Positions 37,909 to 44,313 are shown, counted from the first letter of the stretch. The stretch: 64,000 nt of DNA from Bolinopsis microptera (GCF_026151205.1 NC_087081.1:6691246-6755245); one strand, 5' to 3'. Translations and numbers: made by a program. The notes: generated by a model not told the origin, from the sequence alone.

Positions 37909-40079
37909 TTCCCATCTCTTTTCCTCTACGTTGAACTCAGGAAAATAAAGTACAAAATAAGACGTGAGACAAAGATTATGAACAATATTGTTACTGATAA
38001 CACCTAACAACACCAGCTAACAACACCTAGCAACACCTGCTACACCTAGCAACACCCGCTACTACGACGCTACAGTGATAATTGAGCTGTGAAACTAATA
38101 TCGCTACTCTTTTTAGTCGCACGTTCATAATGCCTACCGATCTTGGAGAGTAGAAAGTGATAACAGTATTATTTTGGAGTATGGTGTCACAGTAAATACT
38201 AAAATTAAGGTGTCCAGTATCACTGCAACAGCATTATCAGCCATCTTCTAGAAAGGAAACCACTCTCATTTCACAACACCCATCTAAAGATCTAATGACT
38301 TTATATCAAGATCCACCAAAATTTGGAGCACAATTGCACCTAAACTTAAGCTTTTTGACTACTCCTACAAGATTAGCCTTGCTAAAAGTCCCCTGAAAAA
38401 GGCACTTCTAAAGCTACAACATCTTACTATATATAAAGCGAGACGATATATATATATATATATATATTTATTTATCCGTGCCATTTTACTGACACCACGG
38501 CATCAACTTTAACGCGAATTTCTGCAAAAACTGTAAAAGATATACAACTGAAACTTTTTTGACTGGGTCAAATGCTTTAATGGCCTCCAAATCAGCATGA
38601 AAAAATAAAAAATTGGCCAAGAAATAGGAGTTTTAGAGCCCAAAATTTGGTACCCCAAGTGGTGTCAAAAACGCAAATTAAATAGGTAATAATTGTTTTA
38701 GTCTCTTGAGTCTTGACACCATTTTAGGGTTAGACGGGTTCCTGCTAGTGCTTATAATTATTCAGCATGGACCTCAAGCGATTATGACATAATGCAGCTA
38801 TCATTTGAAAACAATCCCCTTCAACAAATTTAATCCTGTGTTCTCGGCCCACAGGTTCCTCCTATTAAAAAATTTTGATTTTGGTAAATGTGTGCTGACT
38901 CCACCACCTATGTATTTAACCTAATATTTAGTGTATTACAGGTAGACATTGACTTGGGTAGGTATTTTTCTCTTAGGTAGATATTAAGAATTTGGTAAAT
39001 TTCTTAATTGTATGACTATTTCTATTATTGAGACGTTTTTAATATTTAATTTAAGAGGGTATTTTTAAAGGGCTGGTCCACAGTGTGAACAGATTCCAGA
39101 TTTATATATTTTTAAACTGATATTTAATAAATGATTAAAAGAACCAATTTTATAGTTGCCATACTAAAGCCTTTAGGTCCAAAAATATACCCATTATGCT
39201 CACAGGTTAAAAACAACTCTAAATCAGTATGCTGTCACTCTATTAATGCACCACACCGCTCCCTCCACTGCAGTAAAAGTTATACAATAAATTCTACAAT
39301 CCTAATTTTGTATCGTGATGGAGACCGGTGTTCATACAAAACATTTACTAGGTTGCCGTTTGGTGTGAGCAATAGCGAACAGCACGCACACTCCTTTGCC
39401 CCGTCAACTTGTAATTAATCTATTTAAAGAGTGACAACCATACTACACATTGAATTAGGATTCCTTTAAATATCAAATTGATTTATTGCAAACTTGTTTA
39501 CTCTGTAATAAATGGCATAAAATTGAAATTTTTGTTTAACTGAAATTTTTGTTTAACTGAGTAATAGTGCTCAATTCACGTGACGTCACATATCACGTGA
39601 CGTCACAGAGTCACAGATAACGTGACATCACATATCCCGTGACAATACAGTAATCGTGCTCGATGTGTGTTACCGTGACGTCACGTATGGGCGGAACCAG
39701 TACTAAACTAGTCAGACTAAACTAGTCTGGTATAATGATGGGCCTTGTAGTTCTATGTTCACAGTGGGAACAGTATTTATATATAATTTAATCTTCCGTC
39801 GCATGATTAATAGTTTTAGGGTTCACTTCACCAGTTAACTCAAATTACAGTTTCAAATAAGGATTTTTGCCATCATATTTTTAGTAATGTGTATGAAACA
39901 GTGGTGTGTATGGAAAGTTGTTAGTATGTACATAATCAAATTTAATATCCACCAAATAAAGAGTTCAAGTAAAAGTTACTTACCGGGTTTTCAGGTTCGG
40001 TGTTAGCTAGGGCTAACTGAGAGTAGGACAGTATCAGGACAGTCACCACGGTTACCGTGGTTAAGGTAGTCATGACCAT
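7210..40079 (-). CDS. TMEM165: TMEM165/GDT1-family (UPF0016) cation/proton transporter, nine coding exons
   Basis: Exons in transcription order: 40079-39984, 13612-13489, 12787-12704, 12522-12424, 10512-10415, 10151-10029, 9206-9132, 8903-8798, 7277-7210. All introns are GT-AG and all phases join, giving 873 nt and a 290-residue protein (vertebrate TMEM165 is somewhat longer). The product has a signal-like N-terminal segment, two UPF0016 halves and an acidic central linker. The two hallmark motifs are present: SEIGDKT across exons 2 and 3, and AEWGDRSQ in exon 7. The linker DEGQEELEEVQ and the segment VIGGRMIAQ also match what I know of the animal family. Family members are multi-pass Golgi proteins that exchange Ca/Mn for protons and support glycosylation. 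Exons 2-9 are very secure. Exon 1 is inferred from phase, a good donor and a leader-like sequence, and would leave an unusually long first intron of about 26 kb. Confidence 0.93.
7287..7500. repeat. G-rich purine tract (C-rich on the gene strand)
   Basis: About 210 bp made almost wholly of GGGG, AGGG and GGTT steps on the plus strand. On the TMEM165 sense strand it is a long pyrimidine-rich tract just upstream of the exon 9 acceptor. Many runs of three or more G give quadruplex potential. Confidence 0.8.
7659..8558 (+). CDS. LINE ORF1-type protein, intact 299 aa
   Basis: ATG at 7659, TGA at 8556-8558, no internal stop. The N-terminal half is helical (a coiled coil around residues 90-130 by eye). 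The C-terminal half, from DRSQNLVIYGLPEKSEE onward, resembles the RRM-like plus basic C-terminal region of ORF1 proteins of non-LTR retrotransposons, ending VHVIRNNKIVSSEKD. The same C-terminal region is found, decayed, on the minus strand at 52463-52850. It lies in the last TMEM165 intron on the opposite strand, and an A-run at about 8772-8779 follows its 3' region, as expected for a retroposed copy. ORF1 proteins bind RNA and form the retrotransposition particle. No ORF2 follows it, so it is either a truncated insertion or an independently kept gene. Confidence 0.72.
   Translation: MVNKYLENLDNEIALNYSTLKFRSMYAEQILGAQIMLLNDMRQAAGVQKSNVLRKETLNKPQITKATLCDWMETFIDILDSYCSPLLFSATKLQDEIDQLKDEKIADQNTVIKLQGQLLEKKSEDLTSVQTTVKSELKAWSSVVKNSCSKALAPKKMKAALKRASEEEDRSQNLVIYGLPEKSEEILEKRVLEVLENIDEKPRIVSCCRMGRTVSDGGPAVKPIKFTLSGSDHVRQVLSKARKLREVEGYDSVYISPDRSAEQRAAFRKLVLEVKQKRELEPQRVHVIRNNKIVSSEKD
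8798..8903 (-). CDS. TMEM165: TMEM165 exon 8
   Basis: Encodes DPWGVCIGGCFGHSLC and AVIGGRMIAQRISVRT, the highly conserved end of the second half. It ends one base into a codon at donor GTAGGAG. Confidence 0.96.
9132..9206 (-). CDS. TMEM165: TMEM165 exon 7 (second motif)
   Basis: 75 nt, 25 codons, acceptor TTTCAG and donor GTAAAG. It encodes AFTMTFLAEWGDRSQ and ITTIILSSRE, holding the second E-x-G-D-R/K-S/T transport motif. Confidence 0.96.
10029..10151 (-). CDS. TMEM165: TMEM165 exon 6
   Basis: Acceptor ATCCACAG, donor GTAAGG, phase 0 at both ends. It encodes a variable Ser/Thr-rich linker (VSDLETGASETAAVSSTPSP) and then IFKSIFSPIFIT, the start of the second UPF0016 half. Confidence 0.88.
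10415..10512 (-). CDS. TMEM165: TMEM165 exon 5 (acidic linker)
   Basis: Encodes LRMLYEGYHMNDDEGQEELE and the following lysine/glutamate run, the cytosolic linker conserved in animal TMEM165. Its acceptor (ACTTGTCAG) lies directly against the 20-bp minisatellite. The donor is GTTTGC, weaker than the others. Confidence 0.93.
10521..12227. repeat. 20-bp minisatellite, ~85 copies, each with CACGTG
   Basis: Unit GTGTCACGTGTTACTTTATA, 20 bp. Common variants are GTGGCACG, TTATTTTATA and a 23-bp form with TTACTTATTATAG, which recurs near 10705, 11112 and 11695 and so marks larger duplicated blocks. The array fills TMEM165 intron 4 up to about 8 bp from the exon 5 edge. Confidence 0.97.
12424..12522 (-). 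CDS. TMEM165: TMEM165 exon 4
   Basis: Acceptor TTTTTCAG, donor GTGAGT. It encodes the membrane segments VMTILSVVLGFITTIIPQVY and FYAATFLFVIFG. Confidence 0.94.
12704..12787 (-). CDS. TMEM165: TMEM165 exon 3
   Basis: Begins GAGATAAAAC after CTTCAG and completes the first motif (GDKTFFIAAIMAMKHPR). It ends one base into a codon before GTGAGT. Confidence 0.95.
13489..13612 (-). CDS. TMEM165: TMEM165 exon 2
   Basis: Acceptor CCCCAG at 13618-13613, donor GTTAGTG from 13488. It encodes the first membrane helix of the first UPF0016 half (FWHGFFVSLAVIIVSEI), ending one base into the Gly codon of the SEIGDKT motif. Confidence 0.93.
13633..13950. repeat. 11-12-bp tandem repeat, AAGTCATTAT/AACAAGTCATT
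   Basis: About 28 imperfect copies of a unit around AGTCATT, first as AAAGTCATTAT and then as AACAAGTCATT. It lies just inside intron 1, upstream of exon 2. Confidence 0.9.
14723..14992 (+). CDS. Unrecognised 89-aa ORF with one hydrophobic segment
   Basis: ATG at 14723 with purines at -3, TAG at 14990. The product starts with an acidic/amphipathic helical stretch (SFLNQIEELVIRLFHNIILE) and ends with a hydrophobic segment (CTTLLGLLVVCLVGRYLALA) and a short polar tail, like a small tail-anchored protein. I do not recognise it, and no splice partner was found. It could be a chance ORF inside TMEM165 intron 1. Confidence 0.2.
   Translation: MDNAITESFLNQIEELVIRLFHNIILEIVDDEEIRAILRQILNFGLFLIRRNISPGMRCTTLLGLLVVCLVGRYLALARYLQTSYQDRT
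15158..15914. mobile_element. Mariner-type MITE, 757 bp, TA duplication
   Basis: Ends CAGGGTGGGCCAAAAGTCAC and its inverse (GTGACTTTTGGCCCGCCCTG); about 50 bp of inverted similarity continues inward. Flanked by TA on both sides (15156-15157, 15915-15916), the target of Tc1/mariner elements. No transposase frame remains. Two decayed relatives lie at about 32255-32690 and 47309-47725. Confidence 0.9.
17383..17675. repeat. 96-bp tandem repeat, first block (3 copies)
   Basis: Three copies of the same 96-bp unit that forms the large array from 18446. The two blocks are parts of one array separated by a 770-bp insertion. Confidence 0.95.
17676..18445. mobile_element. 770-bp hairpin-rich insertion in the 96-bp array
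   Basis: Array sequence stops at ATTAT (17671-17675) and resumes with ATTAT (18446-18450), a 5-bp duplication. The insert has no clear terminal inverted repeat or ORF. It has many hairpins, for example a near-palindrome around 18386-18411 (GATCATCCCGC and its inverse), and five CACGTG sites at 17896-17978. Its class is unknown. Confidence 0.6.
18446..19997. repeat. 96-bp tandem array, main block part 1
   Basis: About 16 copies of a 96-bp unit (TATCACAGTACTCTGTGTGA ... ACTATGAACGTACCAT). Because 96 is a multiple of three, the array stays open on both strands: a 532-codon minus-strand frame covers 18413-20011. One copy near 19056-19080 has an extra 21-bp piece. These frames are most likely repeat artefacts, not genes. 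Confidence 0.97.
19998..20285. mobile_element. hAT-type MITE, 288 bp, 8-bp duplication
   Basis: Terminal repeats CAGTGGCGTAAC and GTTACGCTACTG (one mismatch as inverted repeats), flanked by the exact 8-bp duplication CTATGAAC (19990-19997 and 20286-20293). Eight-base duplications and CAG-starting ends are the mark of hAT elements. The interior has repeated GGGGCGCC blocks. A relative lies at about 50567-51060. Confidence 0.93.
20286..21402. repeat. 96-bp tandem array, main block part 2
   Basis: About 11.5 further copies of the 96-bp unit between the hAT MITE and the next insertion. Confidence 0.97.
21403..22511. mobile_element. 1109-bp DNA transposon with 31-bp perfect TIRs and internal motif copies
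   Basis: The two ends are perfect 31-bp inverted repeats (21403-21433 starting CTGCCGTTTTCTCAG; 22481-22511). The target duplication is TATC (21399-21402, 22512-22515), clear because the host 96-bp unit is known. A piece of the TIR, GGCAGTAAGTCC or GGAAGTAAGTCC with a flanking CTCAGAAAA, recurs at least eight more times inside in both directions, for example near 21640, 21668, 21711, 22177, 22218, 22279, 22301 and 22362. No ORF, so non-autonomous. I cannot assign it to a named superfamily. Confidence 0.9.
22512..22680. repeat. 96-bp tandem array, end
   Basis: Last one and three-quarter copies of the 96-bp unit after the 1109-bp transposon, ending at CTCTGTGTGG. Confidence 0.93.
22681..24896. 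other. TMEM165 intron sequence, no gene recognised
   Basis: Mostly featureless AT-rich sequence. A 20-bp direct repeat, TAACGTTATCTGGGGTTTAC, is found at about 23171 and 23381. A 78-codon ORF near 23676 has no recognisable motif. Confidence 0.4.
24907..24979. repeat. 73-bp near-perfect hairpin
   Basis: Two 36-bp arms (CAGAGGGAATAATGTACATG ... and its inverse) with two mismatches and a one-base centre. It would extrude as a long cruciform or, if transcribed, fold into a long stem. It could be a tiny foldback element. Confidence 0.8.
25325..25443. repeat. AT-rich tandem repeat, TTTCATACTATATAATAT type
   Basis: About five imperfect copies of a 20-26-bp unit built on CATACTATATAA. Confidence 0.75.
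25595..25621. repeat. C-rich homopolymer tract
   Basis: Near-continuous C run with two T interruptions. A GC-rich CCCCGG tract lies at about 26005-26040. Confidence 0.85.
26444..26663. repeat. 9-bp tandem repeat, AACCACAGT/TACCACAGT
   Basis: About 24 copies of a 9-bp unit, mixing GTAACCACA and GTTACCACA. The same 9-mer family forms the arrays at 28.5-29.1 kb and 29.4-29.6 kb. All six frames stay fairly open, which makes spurious ORFs. Confidence 0.93.
27241..27306. repeat. Short inverted repeat (possible foldback)
   Basis: ATTTTAGGGATAATA and its inverse TATTATCCCTAAAAT flank a 35-bp centre that also contains an inverted ATATCC/GGATAT. Stem potential only; no other support. Confidence 0.5.
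28087..28339. repeat. 36-bp tandem repeat, seven copies
   Basis: Unit GATACATTGGCATTTAGTGA followed by ACTGTTGACCAGTAAT. It is a multiple of three, so frames stay open on both strands. Variants alternate GATACATTGGC and AATAAATTGGA, showing block duplication. Confidence 0.95.
28440..29123. repeat. Compound satellite: 9-bp repeat blocks separated by a ~60-bp spacer
   Basis: Runs of AACCACAGT/AACCATAGT alternate with a conserved spacer (CAGAGCATACAATGGACTGC ... ATTCTCCTGGCAGAGCTACA), five to six cycles of about 120-180 bp. The spacer also appears just after the 36-bp array (about 28411-28460), linking the two. Confidence 0.88.
29390..29621. repeat. 9-bp tandem repeat, AACCACAGT/TACCACAGT/AGCCACAGT
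   Basis: About 25 copies of the same 9-mer family, here alternating two units (18-bp period) for much of its length. Confidence 0.93.
29622..29690. repeat. 22-bp repeat with CACGTG, three copies
   Basis: Unit CATATTCTCACTGTCACGTG, followed by two variable bases, directly after the 9-bp array. Confidence 0.85.
29691..30911. other. TMEM165 intron sequence, no gene recognised
   Basis: AT-rich, with TACGCTATTTCAGGGATT repeated three to four times near 30059-30140 and a short TG run near 30200. Nothing gene-like seen. Confidence 0.4.
30912..30995. mobile_element. Pogo/Tigger-like mini-MITE, 84 bp
   Basis: Starts CAGTAAAACCCCGAT and ends with the inverse of CAGTGATACCCCGAT, flanked by TA on both sides. 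These ends resemble pogo-type Tc1/mariner elements. Confidence 0.75.
31494..31766. repeat. ~29-bp AT-rich tandem repeat
   Basis: Eight to nine imperfect copies of AACATATCACATTACAATAC followed by TTTGTGTGT, with deletions in some copies. Confidence 0.85.
32255..32690. mobile_element. Decayed copy of the mariner-type MITE
   Basis: Reverse-orientation similarity to 15158-15914: shared stretches include AGCTCAGTCACTGAGTG, TAATTGTGTTTGGCCATT, TACGTTTGTCCT and GTGTGATCAGGTGATTGG. Terminal CAGGGTGG ends are lost. Confidence 0.7.
33280..33510. repeat. Small inverted/direct repeat cluster
   Basis: ACCTTACTCGGGAATATTAT at about 33279 is matched inverted (CCCGAGTAAGGTA) near 33392 and 33492. Between them, GGGTTTTGGAAAATTCCGCC and TTTTTCCC(G/A)GTCAT occur twice. 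It fits a small foldback element with a partial second copy. Confidence 0.55.
33798..33850. repeat. CArG-type/E-box module, two copies
   Basis: CCTTATACGGGCATCACATG and TCTTATATGGGCATCACGTG, diverged copies of the module that is regular at 36040-36215. Confidence 0.75.
34470..34540. repeat. CArG-type/E-box module, two and a half copies
   Basis: Two tandem copies of CCTTATATGGGCATCACGTG joined by GTCATGCT, then a third truncated after CTCCTTA. Confidence 0.85.
34541..36039. other. TMEM165 intron sequence, no gene recognised
   Basis: A few short ORFs (35182, 35638) without motif support. A TATGTCTTTCTTGGAAACA segment is repeated near 35247 and 35346. Confidence 0.35.
36040..36215. repeat. 32-bp tandem repeat: CArG box plus E-box, five to six copies
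   Basis: Unit ACTCCTTATATGGGCATCAC then GTGGTCTCTAAA. Each full unit has CCTTATATGG, which fits the SRF/MADS CArG consensus CC(A/T)6GG, then GCAT, then the palindromic E-box CACGTG. CArG starts at about 36072, 36104, 36136, 36168 and 36200. Confidence 0.93.
37160..37854. mobile_element. 695-bp foldback-type DNA element, 6-bp duplication
   Basis: Both ends are ten G (or C) followed by CCAACCATATTAAAGTATAT, exact inverted repeats. The flanks carry AGTAAT on both sides (37154-37159, 37855-37860). Just inside each end lies a module of about 70 bp (GTAGGATTTTT, CCGATTTTGA, CCCGGGG) present in the same direction at both ends; each copy is itself bounded by inverted ATACTTTAATATAC. No ORF found. 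Confidence 0.9.
37874..37907. repeat. Poly-C tract, 34 bp
   Basis: Uninterrupted C run just downstream of the foldback element; its length is likely unreliable in assembly. Confidence 0.9.
38000..39570. other. TMEM165 intron sequence, no gene recognised
   Basis: Contains a (TA)n tract at about 38446-38468 and an AACACCTAGCAACACC mini-repeat near 38000-38060. A short frame near 39310-39400 reading YKTFTRLPFGVSNSEQ recalls LTR-element reverse transcriptase but is too short to call. Confidence 0.35.
39576..39690. promoter_or_regulatory. CRE/E-box cluster inside TMEM165 intron 1
   Basis: Three perfect cAMP-response-element palindromes TGACGTCA (39581, 39598, 39676), two fused to CACGTG as CACGTGACGTCA. 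They lie 300-400 bp into intron 1 from the proposed exon 1. Regulatory function is inferred only from motif match; they may also be a short tandem repeat. Confidence 0.45.
39984..40079 (-). CDS. TMEM165: TMEM165 exon 1 (signal-like leader), inferred
   Basis: ATG at 40079-40077 opens 32 codons with a hydrophobic stretch (VTVVTVLILSYSQLALA) and then TEPENP, ending in phase 0 at a strong GTAAGT donor (39983-39978). Exon 2 starts in phase 0, so they can join. A leader plus short polar spacer is what the family has before the first UPF0016 half. There is no direct proof of the 26-kb splice; a transcript read would settle it. Confidence 0.6.
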
Positions 40080-40099
40080 CGTGTGGTATGTGTTTAAAG

Positions 40100-40145
40100 G
40101 GGAGTAGAGTAGAAGTAGAGTAGAGTAGAGTAGAGTAGAGTAGAA
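40100..40145. repeat. AGTAG pentanucleotide repeat
   Basis: About nine AGTAG/AGAGT steps just upstream of the proposed TMEM165 ATG, giving a pyrimidine-rich 5' leader on the gene strand. Confidence 0.85.
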
Positions 40146-40977
40146 GTTGAACTACCACATATTCTCCATCCACTAAAAATGGGGAATTTGGTTGAGATCA
40201 TTTAATCTTACTTTTGTTAAGAGCTGTAAGCTTATAACTTATAACTATATCATCCATCTTTCGGTAGTTAAGATTGAATGTCATTAAAATTGAATGCCTG
40301 TTTTACGTACTGCAACAAGACACAGTTGAATAATGAGCACCAAGCTAGTAGCTGGTGACGTCAGAAACGAGATAGGCAATAAAACTCAATGTTACACTTA
40401 AGAAAATATCGGAATGCACGTGTTAATACTGTAACAGTTAAAATAGCTAGTGCGATGTGATCCCCGACACAGCCCATACAATATATATATACATATTATG
40501 TAAAACCATCAATTTCAGTGTAACACAGCTTGAGTTCTGGTCTATGCCCATATAAGGAAGGTGTTTGTCACGTGACAGGATTGTATTGTAGGGGCACCAA
40601 CACCACACCACCGCAACCTTGTTGAACTCAGTGGTAAAATGTAGCTGCCCCTCTCTCTCAAGTATATTTTATATGACTGAGCCAGGGACACGTTCACTAC
40701 AAAGTAATCCTTGTTTAGCCAATGTTTTGTAAGCAATTGTTGGAATGTTACTGGGGTGAAACACAGTACACCCTCCGTGATAACAATAGCGCCAAAATGT
40801 GGTGGGGACTGTAAGATTGTAACAGATTATAAACCAAATAATGGTCTGAGGTTTCTGCTTGCACTAAATTGTACATCTATTTTTAACCAAACTCCATTCA
40901 GTGTATATCTATAGTCAGGTATAAAATACCAGGATTCTCTGTGCACTAATTTCCCTGTACTGTTCATATTGATGTAG

Positions 40978-41055
40978 AGACCACGTGATGCCTATATAAG
41001 GAGATGTAGGGACCACGTGATGCCCATATAAGGAGATGTAGAGACCACTTGATGG
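40978..41055. repeat. CArG-type/E-box module, inverted, two and a half copies
   Basis: Reverse-orientation copies of the module seen at 36 kb (ACCACGTGATGCCCATATAA, then GG), the last diverged to CCACTTGATGGCC. Confidence 0.85.
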
Positions 41056-41220
41056 CCAAAACCTCCACAAGGGCATATATGACTTTATCTCAGGATTACT
41101 TTGTGGTGCTTTCGATTTATCATATTATTATGAGGGTCACAATTGTGGTTCTCCTATTTTCAATGCTTGTTTAAATTTGAGTCATAAAACTCCCATCGTT
41201 CTATAATAGTTTTGACTTTT

Positions 41221-41350
41221 GTGTGCATGGTGGAGAGGTGAACCATAGTTGTTTTGACACGTGACAATGATTCTGAGTTTTGCTGGAAGCTGATTGGTTA
41301 ATATCTGTCACGTGTCAAAAATGATTCGCCTCACCACTACCATTCACATC
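41221..41350. repeat. Small foldback repeat with CACGTG in each arm
   Basis: TTTTGACACGTGACA (about 41254) and its exact inverse TGTCACGTGTCAAAA (about 41307) are the core of imperfect inverted arms of roughly 45 bp that extend outward through GGTGA/TCACC. Confidence 0.65.
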
Positions 41351-42080
41351 TTCTATTTAACTTACAGGCACAAATAAAACTTAACGTTAGGTAATGTAGA
41401 TAACGTAAGTTGGGCTCCAATATTAGAAACGTTAGGCAACAGTAAGATGAAATTTTAAGGTAATTATGTAACGGTTAAATGTAATTTCAAGATAATTATA
41501 TAACGGTTAAATGTAATTTTAAGATTTCATGCTCACTCATGCACTAGTTAGATTTAAACAATATTTTATCCACACCACTTCGTTGTGTACCAGTTTGTTA
41601 CTTTATTTCACCTACATGTTTGGTCCATTGGCTTCAACAATAACATTAAAAACATAAAATATATCATATCCTCTCACAGTGGAGTTTAGGTGATCAGGGT
41701 GAATCAGGAATTCCTAACTAGAACAAATACTTGCAATCGAAATATATATCAGTAAAAACTTGGCTTTCAACCACTTCTTTCCAGAATGTTGAATGGAGTT
41801 ACTGATATATTATAATGTCGTTAAAATCTTATCTTCTATTTTTAAAACATACCATTAAAATACAAGCGGTGGTTACGAAATAAGTCACCAAAGCGATATA
41901 CCCTAATAACAGTGAATAGTTTTAATCAACTTATGTAACACGAATTGAATGTGCGTTATCTTAGCAAAACAAGATTTCAATATTATATTATATGTATAGT
42001 AGTTCGGTAAGGTCAATGTCTCTATCAGTCGTACTAATACATTCTCGGATAACTGAACAAAAAGGTAAATGCTCCTTTAG
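41351..42080. other. No gene recognised
   Basis: AT-rich intergenic sequence with a short duplicated piece (ATTATGTAACGGTTAAATGT and its near-copy) near 41463-41515. Confidence 0.35.
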
Positions 42081-42081
42081 A

Positions 42082-42240
42082 GAGTTCACATATTACGTTA
42101 GCCATATTTTTATCAACCACAACCCCCTCCCTCTGTCACTTTAACAGATTGTGCGTAGAAATAACACTATAAATGTCCGAACCCCCTTATATTATGCTAC
42201 TTACGTCAGCTTACGCAATATGTAAACGATCCGCCAAAGA
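42082..42240. mobile_element. Decayed copy of the Harbinger-like MITE
   Basis: Ends TTCACATATTACGTTAGCC and CTTACGCAATATGTAAACG match 44152-44313 inverted ends, with the same central C-rich CCCCCTCCCTCT features. The outermost bases are lost. Confidence 0.65.
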
Positions 42241-44148
42241 CTTGACAGCCACTTTGATTGATTGCAAAGTCTCAGTTATCCTTGAACTTTGAGCCCGGTA
42301 GGAGACCTCTATGTTAGATTTACACATAAATGCTCTACAATCCAATAAACCAACTCCGTTATGTGCCCAAGCTAACATTTTTTGTTTTTTTCATAATTTG
42401 ACTTGTAGATTGAAATGTTAAAACAGGTATCTTTGGATTTTCTTGGTCAAGTCGCTCCATCTGATACTAGAATACCAGCAAGATTTTTAGAGAAAGTTTC
42501 AGTATTAGTTTCTGGCATGACTGATATCAGAGTTTTGACAACAAAGAAAAATAATGTTTGGCTTAGGCAATAACGGTCAAGTCGGCTTCTAACCAATATT
42601 ATCCATTTAAACTAAATCAAGCAAATTGTATCTTAGGGCTTTTTCTGCCAAGTAGCAAAATACAGAGAACATTAAGAGCATGAACTCTGTTTGAGTGCAA
42701 ATAAAATATAAATATATGCACATAAACAAACAGAATATGCTATAATATAACAGTAAGCGGTATAATGACACAGAAACATAAATTGTTTGTGCACAGAATC
42801 TAAGAAGAAGGGCTGCCATCACATTGAACAAAGTAGGACAAGTGAAGCTAGTCCTAGTCATAGATGGTTGTGTATTTTACCATGTTCAATTAAAAATTTC
42901 GAGCCAAAATATGTAAATTACCTTTGATGTACCTCAAATTACTGATCGTAAAACAATCCCATATAACGAACACATTCTCTATTTGATATTGATAACTATC
43001 AGTGTCCAATGTCTCTTTCAAACATCTCTTATCAAAATTCGAAGTAGATTTTATAATTTCATCATTTTGATAATATTTTTTTAATTTCTGATTCTTGAGT
43101 TCCTACCACAAGATGAATGGGCTTTTGTAAAAAACGTAAACGTTTTAACATCGCCTTATATGGTCATCATGTTTTTAAATAAATCATTAGTATAAGACAT
43201 AAGTAGCCTCTTCTTGGATACAGAACCGTTAAAATCAGAAATTTTGATCATTGACCGATAAAGGAATAATTGTACTTGCTATTGCGTTATCATCAATGTT
43301 TCTTAACGCACTATCCTTTTGTTACTAAATACTATTACTCTTCACAGGGTCACTCTGTGAAGGAACGGCTTTACCCCAGAAGGAGTCTACTATGGGCGAG
43401 TTAATTCAGCCCTAACAATGATCAATCCTATAGAAGTTTTTATAATGGTTTCAGATTCTAAACAAAAAGCACATAATTACATAATTAACTAACAGTTAAA
43501 CCAACACGAAACCCGCTAATATCAAATGTGTGTGTGCGTTTGTGTTAGTGTTGATAAAAGGTGTGAAACCCCACCCCATCAAAATACAATTCATGCAATA
43601 TTTCATAACAATCTACCTATATTTAAAAAGAGGGTGTAATATAAATTTTTTCTGAAAAAAAAATTGTAAAAAAACTTCTGCCCAAACAAACTCAATCTCC
43701 AAGATCTAAAATCAATCTATCTATCTGATTCCAGGAGTGTTCAATGGACTGGATCAATCCTGATTTATTCAACTTTACAATTCTTAATTATGAACAGAGA
43801 TTGTATCACAATCAAGTTAAAACCGATCAGATTATGACATACACCATGAAAATCACGAATGCATTAAATGTGATCTTCAAAAGAACTGTAATAATCAATA
43901 TCATCTTACACGGGTGCTGGGTCATCTCAGTGATCAGCAGTCCTAGCGTTGCACGTGAATGATGTTGAAATAACACATTATCATACAAAAATTCATTTCA
44001 AGTCACAAGGAATTTCAAACTCCAGTCCCGTATCTGATCATAAATCATAATGAACCATTTACAAGTGTTTGGATTTAATTGTTTATTGGGTAATTTTAAA
44101 ATAATTACGAAGCTATTTCAACATCATCACACCAAACCCAGGATTTGA
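42241..44148. other. Intergenic, no gene recognised
   Basis: Short ORFs near 42607 (minus) and 43744 (plus) have no recognisable motif. Nothing else seen. Confidence 0.35.
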
Positions 44149-44151
44149 TTA

Positions 44152-44313
44152 GGGATCGTTCACATATTACGTATAATCACTTTTTGGACAATTTGTAACC
44201 CCCCTCCCCTCCGTAATCAGTTTTACACATAGCTATTGTGTCAAAATAACACTAGCGTAATCATTTGAAAACCCCCTCCCCCTAGCCTGATTACGTAATA
44301 TGTGAACGACCCC
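44152..44313. mobile_element. Harbinger-like MITE, 162 bp, TTA duplication
   Basis: Begins GGGATCGTTCACATATTACG and ends CGTAATATGTGAACGACCC, about 25-bp near-perfect inverted repeats. TTA flanks both sides (44149-44151, 44314-44316), the usual duplication of PIF/Harbinger elements. The centre is C-rich. Confidence 0.8.

Larger units (their letters stand above)
40080..41055 (-). promoter_or_regulatory. Candidate TMEM165 promoter region
   Basis: Sequence upstream of the proposed start codon on the gene strand. It has an AGTAG tandem repeat (about 40100-40145), one TGACGTCA at 40356-40363, a CCATATAAGG CArG match near 40549 with CACGTG near 40568, and two CACGTGATGCC(C/T)ATATAAGG modules at about 40983-41031. 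No TATA box was assigned. Confidence 0.35.

Noticed and set aside
39310-39410. Gypsy-type reverse transcriptase fragment (YKTFTRLPFGVSNS)
   Set aside because: Only about 25 residues, no neighbouring RT motifs in order. A second RT-like scrap (PSVITIAPKCGGDCKIVTDY, about 40771-40830) is in the wrong order.
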